Shown piece by piece: positions 6,129 through 12,447 of a DNA stretch of 20,264 nt. Under the pieces are notes generated by a model, which saw only the letters and a program-made list of their open reading frames with translations, was not told where the DNA came from and ran no database searches. Position numbers and translations under genes: made by a program. The first letter of the stretch is position 1; every line of letters starts with the position of its first letter. Origin of the DNA: a virus; the IMG/VR virus record IMGVR_UViG_3300044533_000985, positions 1 to 20,264 of that record; one strand, given 5' to 3'.

Positions 6129-6400
6129 TTCCCCCTCGCATTTGCGATACAATCGCGCGCATAGCTTAGATCCTCATCGTCGGCCATTGGGTGAACCAGT
6201 CGTTCAAGCGCGAGGAGAAGGTCCGGGGCTGCGGCAATGAGGCGAGCATTGGCTTCTCGCTCTTGCTTGTAACCTTTACAGTCGGCGACTTCGAATATTC
6301 CAATTTGCTCTTTATCATTCGCGATTGAGAATCGCGGACCATAAACCGTTGCGTCCCCGTCAACATTCCACGGGCCGGGAGTGTGTTTTGATTGATTCAT
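6125..6400 (-). CDS. HTPGPW-family phage protein
   Basis: A 91-aa protein with the well-known phage signature: HTPGPWNVDGDATVYG near the N-terminus and NARLIAAAPDLLLALERLV near residue 60. The family is widespread in tailed phages and prophages, mostly in early or accessory regions, and its function is unknown. The start at 6400 fits the family's usual N-terminus, with the signature only six residues from Met1. The stop overlaps the next start. Confidence 0.9.
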   Translation of the reverse strand: MNQSKHTPGPWNVDGDATVYGPRFSIANDKEQIGIFEVADCKGYKQEREANARLIAAAPDLLLALERLVHPMADDEDLSYARDCIANARGK

Positions 6401-6484
6401 TTTGTATGCTTTTGGTTGCTGCGGATAGGTGGCCTACCCTTTCGCACCACTCTTGCGAATGGCGCGCGTAGGATGGGTCAGACC

Positions 6485-6820
6485 TTAGATCAGCGCACCT
6501 TCGGTCGATTGCATCTCCAGCGCGTCGATGGCCGCGCGCATAAGATCTTCCACATAGCAGTTTTCCGCAGGGTCGAGTGGGTTTTCGTAACCAACGCACA
6601 TACCGACGGAGTCCGCGTGATGCCACTGGCCGTCCGCGAGGTATTCGGAAACGACAAACCAGCAGCCGGTCCGCTCGATTTGGTCGATGATTTCCTGTCG
6701 CTCCTGCGCGGAGTCCGGCTCGCCATAAACGTCGAAATAAGACTCAGTTTCGGGAAGCGCGCGGAGGCGGACAAGGCCGTCGGATTCAAGCGCGCGGAAG
6801 GTTTCGATGGTGGATTGCAT
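6485..6820 (-). CDS. Acidic hypothetical protein (111 aa)
   Basis: Not recognised. The protein is acidic and starts MQSTIETFRALESDGLVRLR, followed by ERQEIIDQIERTGCWFVVSE and a Trp/His segment (YLADGQWHHADSVGM), ending with a helix containing YVEDLMRAAIDALEM. The frame is open upstream to 6937, but the ATG at 6820 is preceded by the recurrent ATCAAATCACC leader seen before several neighbours and begins 11 nt after the previous stop. Arg and Ala codons here are strongly biased to CGC and GCG, as in the next three genes. Confidence 0.75.
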   Translation of the reverse strand: MQSTIETFRALESDGLVRLRALPETESYFDVYGEPDSAQERQEIIDQIERTGCWFVVSEYLADGQWHHADSVGMCVGYENPLDPAENCYVEDLMRAAIDALEMQSTEGALI

Positions 6821-6831
6821 GGTGATTTGAT

Positions 6832-7044
6832 TTATTTGATGGCCGCGCAGAATGATCGGAAATCGATTCGGTTGGTCAGGTAGTCCGCGTATGCGCGCGA
6901 ACGTTTTTCTGGCCAACCGACAGAGCCTGTCAGCCAATCGAATATGTCGGAATATGTCAGGCCGCGCGCGGATTTGCGCGCCTGCGTGAGGTTGCCGTTA
7001 ATGAGGTTCGAAACGGCGGTTTCTATGCGTTGGATTGATGCCAT
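6832..7044 (-). CDS. Small hypothetical protein (70 aa)
   Basis: Not recognised. It runs MASIQRIETAVSNLINGNLT, then QARKSARGLTYSDIFDWLTG and a C-terminus with RAYADYLTNRIDF. It is helical, with a central segment that could be a small winged-helix or adaptor fold. The ATG at 7044 lies 19 nt after the previous stop and is preceded by the TAA-ACC junction and the ATCAAATCAAAACC leader common to this cluster. Its own stop codon lies within the leader of the following gene. Confidence 0.72.
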   Translation of the reverse strand: MASIQRIETAVSNLINGNLTQARKSARGLTYSDIFDWLTGSVGWPEKRSRAYADYLTNRIDFRSFCAAIK

Positions 7045-7063
7045 ATGGTTTTGATTTGATGGT

Positions 7064-7246
7064 TTAGGACAGGTTGAAATGCGCGCGAAAGTCCGCGTAG
7101 TCGTAACAAAGATCGGTGGCGAAGCGGTACACGCCGATATCTTCGGCACCGTCCGCGCGGCGGATCGTGACGAATTGCCACTTTTCGCCATGCATGATGA
7201 AAGGCTCTTCAAAGGCGCGCGCGCGTAGGAATTCTGCCAGTTTCAA
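7064..7246 (-). CDS. Small hypothetical protein (60 aa)
   Basis: Not recognised. It begins MKLAEFLRARAFEEPFIMHG and continues with a beta-like stretch (KWQFVTIRRADGAEDIGVYR) and a Tyr/Phe/Asp-rich end (CYDYADFRAHFNLS). Its ATG overlaps the stop of the upstream gene (7243-7246, ATGA), so translation is likely coupled. GCGCGC-rich codons at its start are part of the compositional island of 6.46-7.75 kb. Confidence 0.68.
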   Translation of the reverse strand: MKLAEFLRARAFEEPFIMHGEKWQFVTIRRADGAEDIGVYRFATDLCYDYADFRAHFNLS

Positions 7247-7656
7247 GCGATTACCTTTCCCGCTTTGCGCGCCTCAAATTCCGCGCGGTAGGTTTGGTGC
7301 AGGTCGTGCAGCTCGCGCAGGGTGTCCAGATCGGTGTAGATCTGTCGGTCTTGAAGATCGGAATAGATGCCGTCTAGGTCATCGCCCAACAAATCGCGCA
7401 GGGTTAGATATTGCCACCTTACGGGCAGGGGGAATTCGGCCTGAACCGCGCTCCGGTAGTCTAGATACGCGCGCGAAAGGTTTTCCTGTAGTGCCTTGTG
7501 TTTTTCTAGGGCCGATTCAAACGACATGGAAAGTTTTAAAACCTTCCAACCGAATCCCTCGTTTTTGAGGACTTTCCCGTTTGAGCGGAAGGACAGACTG
7601 TATTTCAGCGCGTCCACGCGAAAGACTTCGCTTCCGTTTTTGCTTAAGACTGCCAT
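7243..7656 (-). CDS. Hypothetical protein (137 aa)
   Basis: Not recognised. A beta-like N-terminal half (MAVLSKNGSEVFRVDALKYS, then a GFGWKVLKLS segment) is followed by a helical half with LEKHKALQENLSRAYLDYRS and ELHDLHQTYRAEFEARKAGK. The frame is open upstream to 7776; the ATG at 7656 follows a TAA-ACC junction and an ATCAAAAC leader and leaves a normal 25-nt gap, so it is the likely start. Coupled to the next gene by ATGA. Confidence 0.75.
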   Translation of the reverse strand: MAVLSKNGSEVFRVDALKYSLSFRSNGKVLKNEGFGWKVLKLSMSFESALEKHKALQENLSRAYLDYRSAVQAEFPLPVRWQYLTLRDLLGDDLDGIYSDLQDRQIYTDLDTLRELHDLHQTYRAEFEARKAGKVIA

Positions 7657-7681
7657 AGTTTTGATGCGTTCAGGTTTAGGT

Positions 7682-7915
7682 TTAGAAAGTGCAACAACCG
7701 CAGCATGGCGCATCTTCGCAACGGCCGCGCGCATTACGGGTGCCGGACCAACCGGATGAGGTCTTGACGCACACAAGACCAGAGTTTTCCGGCATGTTTC
7801 CGGTGCATGCGTTGCAGTCTATGCGCCAAACGCGGCCGCGTTTGGTGACGGTGCCAAGGCCTGAAGGCACGTATTCGTGGCATTGGACACATTGTCCGGG
7901 GTATCGGTTGGTCAT
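7682..7915 (-). CDS. Small Cys-rich (zinc-ribbon-like) protein (77 aa)
   Basis: A 77-aa protein starting MTNRYPGQCVQCHEYVPSGL. It carries paired Cys knuckles C-x2-C near residue 9 and C-x2-C in the DCNACTG segment, the spacing of a zinc ribbon. An additional Cys-rich tail (CEDAPCCGCCTF) follows. The family is not recognised but is often seen in phages and plasmids as a small Zn-binding protein. The start at 7915 is preceded by two copies of an 11-bp repeat (7921-7931, 7940-7950) in a leader of 79 nt that also contains a hairpin. Confidence 0.75.
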   Translation of the reverse strand: MTNRYPGQCVQCHEYVPSGLGTVTKRGRVWRIDCNACTGNMPENSGLVCVKTSSGWSGTRNARGRCEDAPCCGCCTF

Positions 7916-7920
7916 TGGAT

Positions 7921-7983
7921 TGATGGATTGAGTTTTGATTGATGGATTGAAGAGACGCGTCAACCTACTCTTTCGAATAGGTT
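7921..7983. repeat. Leader repeats and hairpin between the Cys-rich and DUF7227-like genes
   Basis: Two copies of TGATGGATTGA lie at 7921-7931 and 7940-7950 (19-nt period). Next to them, AACCTA (7962-7967) and TAGGTT (7978-7983) form a hairpin with a 10-nt loop. Read on the minus strand the hairpin comes first and the repeats end just before the ATG at 7915. The repeats belong to the ATCAAATC-type leader family of this cluster; the hairpin may mark an mRNA processing or pause site. Confidence 0.5.
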
Positions 7984-7994
7984 AAAGCGGACCG

Positions 7995-8663
7995 TCAACC
8001 GGCCGTTGTGATTCGTTGAACGCGTTTGGCACCCGTTCCATGTGGCTTGAAACCGACAATGAAGCCACGGTTGCCCTTGGCGCATAGGCGGCACTTGTCG
8101 CATGACAGGCTGTCAACGCGCTGCGCAGGACACACGACAACGCGGTTGCCTTCCGGTGTCGTGAAACGGTCCGGGCTGTCCTGAGGGATAACAGCTGCAA
8201 CCGGAAGGCCTAGTTTGACCAATTGGTCGGCATGCGAAACAGAGTTTGCAGACAGATTGACAACGAAACCGCGCTCATTGGCGGACCGAATCGCGGACAG
8301 GTTATCTGGAGTCAGCGGCTTGTGAGTATAGGTGAAACCGCGCTTTCCGGTGTTTGCTTCCGTCAATTGCGAAAGAGCGGTTGCGTCAATATTGTCACCG
8401 ACACCGGGCAAGTCACCGGCTTGGTTGTGACGCCACAATTGACCAGCTGGGAAAGTGCGGACCTTGGCAAGGAAGGAAGACCAGTCGAAACCGCGCTGTC
8501 CGCTTGTAACCTTTGACCAGTGCAACGCAAGCGGACCGGAGTCGGCATAGCAACCGTCTTTCTTGAACGGGCATGCGTCAGAGCAAGTGACGGCCGACGA
8601 TGTGGAAACCGGAATCGGTCCGGTTTTCGCGTTGGAAGAGACTAGAGTGAGGTGGACTTTCAT
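7995..8663 (-). CDS. Cys-cluster phage protein resembling DUF7227
   Basis: A 222-aa protein. It starts MKVHLTLVSSNAKTGPIPVS and carries an N-terminal Cys cluster (C-x3-C-x5-C in TCSDACPFKKDGCYA, residues about 27-40) and a C-terminal cluster (C-x2-C-x2-C in SCDKCRLCA, about 187-194). The middle has alternating alpha/beta elements, for example GDLPGVGDNIDATALSQLTE and TGKRGFTYTHKPLTPDNLSA. Sequences of this type occur in many phages and plasmids, related in style to mycobacteriophage Gp88 proteins, with unknown function. The Cys pattern suggests an Fe-S or zinc site. Its ATG follows the 39-aa membrane protein by 19 nt with an ATCAATCAAATCC leader. Confidence 0.8.
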   Translation of the reverse strand: MKVHLTLVSSNAKTGPIPVSTSSAVTCSDACPFKKDGCYADSGPLALHWSKVTSGQRGFDWSSFLAKVRTFPAGQLWRHNQAGDLPGVGDNIDATALSQLTEANTGKRGFTYTHKPLTPDNLSAIRSANERGFVVNLSANSVSHADQLVKLGLPVAAVIPQDSPDRFTTPEGNRVVVCPAQRVDSLSCDKCRLCAKGNRGFIVGFKPHGTGAKRVQRITTAG

Positions 8664-8682
8664 GGATTTGATTGATTGAGGT

Positions 8683-8802
8683 TTAGAATTGAGAGCGGAA
8701 GAAAATGAAGAAGAAGGCGTAACCTAGGGCAGCGTAGGTGATGGATTGGAAAAGGAGGGAGAGGAGTTTTTGACGCAAGGTTTTGTTCACGGCGGACAGC
8801 AT
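8683..8802 (-). CDS. 39-aa single-pass membrane protein
   Basis: A short gene: MLSAVNKTLRQKLLSLLFQS and then a hydrophobic aromatic segment (ITYAALGYAFFFIFF) ending in RSQF. It reads as a basic N-terminal amphipathic helix followed by one membrane segment. It is supported by the junction after its stop, TAA-ACC with an ATCAATCAAATCC leader, which is the same gene boundary found after other genes of this cluster. It is the first gene of the minus arm, next to the divergent control region, so it is probably expressed early. Function unknown; no Shine-Dalgarno. Confidence 0.6.
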   Translation of the reverse strand: MLSAVNKTLRQKLLSLLFQSITYAALGYAFFFIFFRSQF

Positions 8803-8856
8803 GGGGCGGACAGGTGAAAGAGTCAAAGAAAAAGTTTGAAAAAGTTTTAATGGAAG

Positions 8857-8889
8857 GGAAAACGAGGGAATTCCTTAGGAAAACGAGGG
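8857..8889. repeat. Two 12-bp direct repeats in the divergent control region (operator-like)
   Basis: GGAAAACGAGGG occurs at 8857-8868 and 8878-8889, start to start 21 bp, or two helical turns. The repeats flank a GGAATTCC palindrome-like stretch. They lie in the 109-nt gap between the diverging minus and plus arms, just upstream of an HTH-encoding gene. This is the layout of an operator or a pac/TerS binding site. No convincing sigma-70 promoter was found on either strand here. Confidence 0.5.
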
Positions 8890-8911
8890 TTTTTGATGGG
8901 GCGAAAAGGCG

Positions 8912-9412
8912 ATGCAAGCGGTTGCAATCACAGGGTCAACCCGTCAACCTTCCAGAATGACCGTCAAAGAATGGGAAAAGGCTAAGGCTCTCTACGTCTC
9001 GGGAAAGGGCTGGAAAGCGATTGGAGAGCAACTAGGACTAAACGTCGATACTCTGAAGAGCAAGGCATCCAGAGAAGGCGTGACGCAATTGAGGAGAGAG
9101 ACGGAAGCAATTCTCTCTTCTGAAATTTCTGTAAAGACAGAAAAGAGTCTTGAGGCTCTCTCGGTTCTCGTCCGTTCCAAACTTGCGGCCGATGCCGCTT
9201 CTACGCTAGAACGCATAGACAGCTACAGCCTCGAAGGAATTAAAGACGAAGCGACTCGCGAGACTATTCTAGGCTCCGTTGCCAAACGCAGCGCGCTTGT
9301 GTTTGGCTGGTCAGAGCAAGGTGAGCAAGCGAGTGTGAGCATTAATCTACTCGGTCAAATGCCGGATCGGCAGTCTGTCGAAGTCAACGTGAACGAATCC
9401 GATTCGAAGTGA
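8912..9412 (+). CDS. HTH DNA-binding protein, possible terminase small subunit
   Basis: A 166-aa protein. Residues 16-60 form a helix-turn-helix (MTVKEWEKAKALYVSGKGWK, then AIGEQLGLNVDTLKSKASRE), as in phage TerS and other DNA-recognition subunits. A helical middle follows (SLEALSVLVRSKLAADAAST) and the end is acidic. It is the first gene of the late arm, near the expected position of terS, but no large terminase follows within the window, so a transcription regulator is an equal alternative. Its first ATG has a weak AAAGG nearby; Met16 at 8957 is another possible start. Confidence 0.62.
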   Translation: MQAVAITGSTRQPSRMTVKEWEKAKALYVSGKGWKAIGEQLGLNVDTLKSKASREGVTQLRRETEAILSSEISVKTEKSLEALSVLVRSKLAADAASTLERIDSYSLEGIKDEATRETILGSVAKRSALVFGWSEQGEQASVSINLLGQMPDRQSVEVNVNESDSK

Positions 9413-9439
9413 ACATAACACACCTTGTGCATCGCAGGG

Positions 9440-9470
9440 AAACTTATGGTCAGCATAAGTTTTGCTTATG
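9440..9470. repeat. Three phased half-sites (CTTATG / CATAAG / CTTATG)
   Basis: CTTATG (9443-9448), CATAAG (9454-9459) and CTTATG (9465-9470) alternate in orientation with 5-nt spacers, so successive half-sites are 11 bp apart, one helical turn. The first pair extends to a 9-bp inverted repeat (9440-9448 with 9454-9462). They lie about 50-80 bp upstream of the sigma-54-like promoter, the region in which activator-binding sites usually occur. An operator is likely; a hairpin is the alternative. Confidence 0.5.
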
Positions 9471-9521
9471 ACAGAAAAGGATTGTTTTCCTAGGGGTTGG
9501 CACGATTGTTGACGTAGGACC

Positions 9522-9536
9522 TGGCACCCCCTTTGC
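9522..9536 (+). promoter_or_regulatory. Sigma-54-type promoter (-24/-12)
   Basis: TGGCAC (9522-9527), a 5-nt spacer and TTGC (9533-9536) match the RpoN -24/-12 consensus at all ten fixed positions with exact spacing. A second, imperfect copy (TGGCAC at 9498-9503, 5 nt, TTGA at 9509-9512) lies exactly 24 bp upstream. Transcription would start about 12 nt downstream, near 9548, 40 nt before the PD-(D/E)XK gene. Sigma-54 promoters need an ATP-driven activator bound upstream; the phased half-sites could serve that. Confidence 0.5.
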
Positions 9537-9588
9537 GGGTGGGCTTCGTTTACGATACCCCCCTCAAAAATTTTCCACCTTTTTGACC

Positions 9589-10119
9589 ATGCTAAATAAA
9601 ATCAAAATTGGTCAAACTGTATCTTTAACAACCGCTGAGAGGAAGTTGGCCCACTTCATCGCCAAGAATCGAAACGGCAGCAATCGCTCGTTCAACGTGA
9701 CGAATCTGAAGATCAGCTTGGACGACGCTGCGACTGTGGACTTGGAGGGAATGTGCGGTGAGATAGCGTTCTGTAAGCTCTTCAACGTGTATCCCGATCT
9801 GGATACCGACCGCGAGCCTCCGCATCCGCTTTACGACGCGGTCATCCCGCCTCCGCCAGGATTCCGCATCGATGTCAAAACGACCAAGTACGACACCGGC
9901 AAGCTGCTGGTCGATGCGCGCAAAGGTAAAAAGACGGACGGTGTGGATTTCTACGCGCTAATGACCGGAAGTTTCCCAGGTCCGTACACATTCAGAGGCT
10001 TCATCGCCAGAGAGCAGATCATCCAGCCACATAAACTTGGCCTACTCTGCGGGTACAAGAGCTACATGGCGGAGCAGTCGGAACTCACGGACGAAATTCC
10101 CGATCCTCCACTATTCTGA
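9589..10119 (+). CDS. PD-(D/E)XK nuclease-like protein (176 aa)
   Basis: A 176-aa protein with a restriction-endonuclease-type core: E58 in a GEIAFCKLF helix, D83 in LYDAVI, and the catalytic strand RIDVKTT with D95 and K97, about 12 residues after D83. The following segment (KLLVDARKGKKTDGVDFYAL) is a strand-helix-strand as in the fold. Phage proteins of this kind are DNA nucleases of uncertain role (packaging, host DNA cleavage or superinfection). The ATG at 9589 is chosen over a TTG at 9583. The gene precedes the capsid gene by 191 nt. Confidence 0.72.
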   Translation: MLNKIKIGQTVSLTTAERKLAHFIAKNRNGSNRSFNVTNLKISLDDAATVDLEGMCGEIAFCKLFNVYPDLDTDREPPHPLYDAVIPPPPGFRIDVKTTKYDTGKLLVDARKGKKTDGVDFYALMTGSFPGPYTFRGFIAREQIIQPHKLGLLCGYKSYMAEQSELTDEIPDPPLF

Positions 10120-10235
10120 TTGACATTGCGGCCATTCATATGCGTCAGTCCGCTCATCGACCCTAAGCAAGGCGGCGGCTTGGTCAGCCATCGCAAAACT
10201 GTCTAAGCGGCAATGACGCTCCGCATCGGTGAGGA

Positions 10236-10278
10236 GGTAGGATAATCATCCACCGTGTGGTGGAATAGATGGCCTACC
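10236..10278 (+). promoter_or_regulatory. Nested hairpin in the capsid gene leader
   Basis: The 191 nt before the capsid gene contain a nested structure: GGTAGG (10236-10241) pairs with CCTACC (10273-10278), enclosing TCCACC (10249-10254) pairing with GGTGGA (10259-10264) around a 4-nt GTGT loop. A smaller ACCGA/TCGGT follows. The structure ends 32 nt before the ATG. Structured 5' leaders can stabilise abundant capsid mRNAs. Upstream, TTGACA at 10120-10125 has no convincing -10 partner. Confidence 0.45.
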
Positions 10279-10310
10279 GATAGATAACGTCGGTTTACAT
10301 ATTTCATCTC

Positions 10311-11558
10311 ATGTCTTGTCCCAATGTCTTCAACGCCTTTGCCGTTGCGACTGAGTCGCTCGCGCAGGACGTTTACAAACGCGCCTCGTACCGTTCGATG
10401 TGGCTCAACCTCATTGAGCGCGGCGAGTATCCCCAAGGTACTGGTCTGACCCAGACCTCGTTCACCACCACCTCCATCGAGCCGACTGCGGCTGAGGAGT
10501 GGTCTGCTATCACCCTCGCCAGCGGTAATCCCGGCGATAACGGTGGTGCTTGCGATGTCACCTACAATGACGTTCCGGTCGGCTACAACGCTGTCACCTG
10601 GGGGCCTGAGCGTTTCGCCCTCAAAGGTCCGCTCCTATGTAAGGACGATCTGACCTTCGACCATCGCGTCGAGGCGTTCTTGCGCGTGTACTTGGAGAAG
10701 CTCTCGATCCGCGCTCAGCGTTCGTGGGAGACTCGCTACCAGAACATGTTCGCCAAGTACGCCATCAAGGCGGTGGCCGACTCGTCCTTCACTCAGGTGG
10801 AGACGATTCCGAGCGGTGTGAACGAGTTGCCCTGGATTCAGACTGGTTCGGTTGGTCAGGCGTTGAATCAGGCTACCTCCGAGCTGACGCAGGAGATGCT
10901 CGATGTTGCCGCCGCCACGCTGATCCGCAATGGCGCGACGAATCCTGATAGCTCCGGCTTCATCAGCTTCTCCAGCGATGGTCCGGTGTTTCCGTTGTAC
11001 ATCGGCATGGAGGCCAGCCAGCGCATCGCTCAGAACAACGCCGCGCTGCGCGAGGATCTGCGCTTCGCCGATATGGGTTCTGGTCCGGGTGCCGAGCTGC
11101 TCAAGCGGATTGGCGCGAATCGGGTCATCAAGAACTTCCGCCATATCCCGAACCTGTTCCCGCCCCGCTTTAGCTACGCTGGCGGCAAGTACACGCTCAT
11201 CCAGCCCTTCACCAGTTCGTCTGGCACGAAGGGTACTGTGTTCAGCGTTAACCCGAGCTGGACGACCGCCTTGTACGAAGGTGCGTTCATCCCGACTCCG
11301 TACGTCATCAAGAGCCACATCGTTCGCCCGGTGAACCGTGTTGGCGATTTGAGCTGGCAGCCGACCAACTACATGGGCGAGTGGCAGTGGGTGACTGGTG
11401 CCTACAAGCTCGATGTGGATTGCGCCGATCCGCTGGAGAAGAAGGGTCAGCACTACGCTGAGTTCGTTCATGCCGTAGAACCCGTCTTCACGAACCAGGG
11501 CATGACGATTATCTTCCGTCGTTGCACAGGCGCGCTGACTCAGATCATTTGTAGCTGA
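10311..11558 (+). CDS. Probable major capsid protein
   Basis: A 415-aa protein identified by length, position and style. It has no signal peptide or membrane segment and is rich in Asn, Ser, Gly and aromatic residues. A long helix-rich middle (EAFLRVYLEKLSIRAQRSWE; QALNQATSELTQEMLDVAAA) is followed by a beta-rich second half with FRHIPNLFPPRFSYAGG, YEGAFIPTPYVIKSHIV and NYMGEWQWVTGAYKLDVD. This pattern occurs in HK97-fold major capsid proteins of environmental phages. It has its own leader hairpin and terminator, as expected for a heavily expressed gene. No prohead protease is seen, and the scaffold-like gene is 4.6 kb away on the other strand. Confidence 0.72.
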   Translation: MSCPNVFNAFAVATESLAQDVYKRASYRSMWLNLIERGEYPQGTGLTQTSFTTTSIEPTAAEEWSAITLASGNPGDNGGACDVTYNDVPVGYNAVTWGPERFALKGPLLCKDDLTFDHRVEAFLRVYLEKLSIRAQRSWETRYQNMFAKYAIKAVADSSFTQVETIPSGVNELPWIQTGSVGQALNQATSELTQEMLDVAAATLIRNGATNPDSSGFISFSSDGPVFPLYIGMEASQRIAQNNAALREDLRFADMGSGPGAELLKRIGANRVIKNFRHIPNLFPPRFSYAGGKYTLIQPFTSSSGTKGTVFSVNPSWTTALYEGAFIPTPYVIKSHIVRPVNRVGDLSWQPTNYMGEWQWVTGAYKLDVDCADPLEKKGQHYAEFVHAVEPVFTNQGMTIIFRRCTGALTQIICS

Positions 11559-11579
11559 AAAGCCCAGTAAATACGCGAG

Positions 11580-11611
11580 AATCCGCAGGTCGAAAGGCTT
11601 GCGGATTTTTT
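11580..11611 (+). terminator. Rho-independent terminator after the capsid gene
   Basis: AATCCGCA (11580-11587) and TGCGGATT (11600-11607) form an 8-bp stem with a 12-nt loop, followed by a run of six T (11606-11611). It begins 21 nt after the capsid stop. It would isolate the highly expressed capsid mRNA from the HNH gene. Confidence 0.85.
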
Positions 11612-11649
11612 GTTGCCATGTTCAGTCGATGCGTCTATTTTTACATCGC

Positions 11650-12417
11650 ATGGAGCAAGATGAACCAAAACGTGGCGACGTACGCGAATCGGATGGAATG
11701 GTCTGCTGGGGTTACACCTGGAAAGACCAGCAGGGAAACAAGCGGTATCAATGGTTAACGCCCGAGCGTTTCGCTGAGAAGATGGCCGCTGATAAGGAAA
11801 GGTTGGCCAAGTACATGGCCGACAACGCTGAGACGATCCGCGTGAAGCAGGCTGAGAAGTATCTCAAGAATGCGGAGTATTACAAAGCAGCGGCTAGGGG
11901 ATATTACGCGAACAACAAGGAAAGGATGACTAAGCTAAACAAGCAGTATCGAAAAGAAAACGCCGAGCATCTTAAGAAGAAAGCCAACGAGTACCGCGCC
12001 GCGAATCGCGAGAAAGCAAGAGGCTGGAACAAGAAGTACAGAGTGGCCAACCATGTTAAAATCATCGACAAGCTCCGCGAGAAGCGTCGATCAGATCCTA
12101 TGTTTCGACTGAAGGATGCGATTCGCGGCTCGATCCGCGCGTATCTCGGAAGCAAGAAGACTCGTCGCGGATCTACCTTCGAGATTGTCGGCTGCACTCC
12201 AGATTTCCTGCGTGAGCATTTGGAGAGGCAGTTTAAGCCTGGAATGACTTGGGATAATTACGGCTCGCATTGGCATGTTGATCATCGCATACCACTGGCC
12301 AGCGGTCGTACTTCTGATGAGGTAAAAGGCTTGAGTCATTGGACTAATCTCCAGCCGTTGGAAGCGTTGGAGAACCTCATTAAGAGCGACAAGGTTCCAC
12401 AGTCGGTAATGCCTTGA
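11650..12417 (+). CDS. HNH endonuclease (free-standing homing-type)
   Basis: A 255-aa protein. The last 60 residues carry an HNH core: HWHVDHRIPLASG, then LSHWTNLQPLEALENLIKSD, with the His-Asp-His and NLQPL...N..K pattern of the fold. The N-terminal two thirds contain repeated helices of the form Y-x-x-N-[KR]-E (for example YYANNKERM, YRKENAEHL, YRAANREKA), a DNA-binding array found in related homing enzymes. It sits between the capsid terminator and the next virion gene, a common insertion site. Earlier starts exist (11629, or a TTG at 11599), but 11599 lies inside the terminator; 11650 is best. Confidence 0.82.
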   Translation: MEQDEPKRGDVRESDGMVCWGYTWKDQQGNKRYQWLTPERFAEKMAADKERLAKYMADNAETIRVKQAEKYLKNAEYYKAAARGYYANNKERMTKLNKQYRKENAEHLKKKANEYRAANREKARGWNKKYRVANHVKIIDKLREKRRSDPMFRLKDAIRGSIRAYLGSKKTRRGSTFEIVGCTPDFLREHLERQFKPGMTWDNYGSHWHVDHRIPLASGRTSDEVKGLSHWTNLQPLEALENLIKSDKVPQSVMP

Positions 12418-12447
12418 CATCGCACCCCATAATCTGATGCTCCCCGT

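Noticed and set aside
8660-8917. An 85-aa minus-strand reading frame over the divergent region
   Set aside because: It covers the direct repeats and control region, with Leu/Pro/Phe-rich low-quality sequence. The 39-aa frame at 8683-8802 fits the membrane-protein pattern and gene junction better.
9498-9512. Upstream TGGCAC-N5-TTGA as an independent sigma-54 promoter
   Set aside because: The essential GC of the -12 element is GA here. It is noted only as an imperfect tandem copy of the better site at 9522-9536.
10120-10147. TTGACA before the capsid gene as a sigma-70 promoter
   Set aside because: No -10-like hexamer occurs at 16-18 nt spacing; the -35 match alone is not sufficient.
10635-11471. 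A 278-aa minus-strand reading frame opposite the capsid gene
   Set aside because: It is antisense to a well-supported gene. Its Arg/Leu/His composition is the mirror of the capsid codon pattern.
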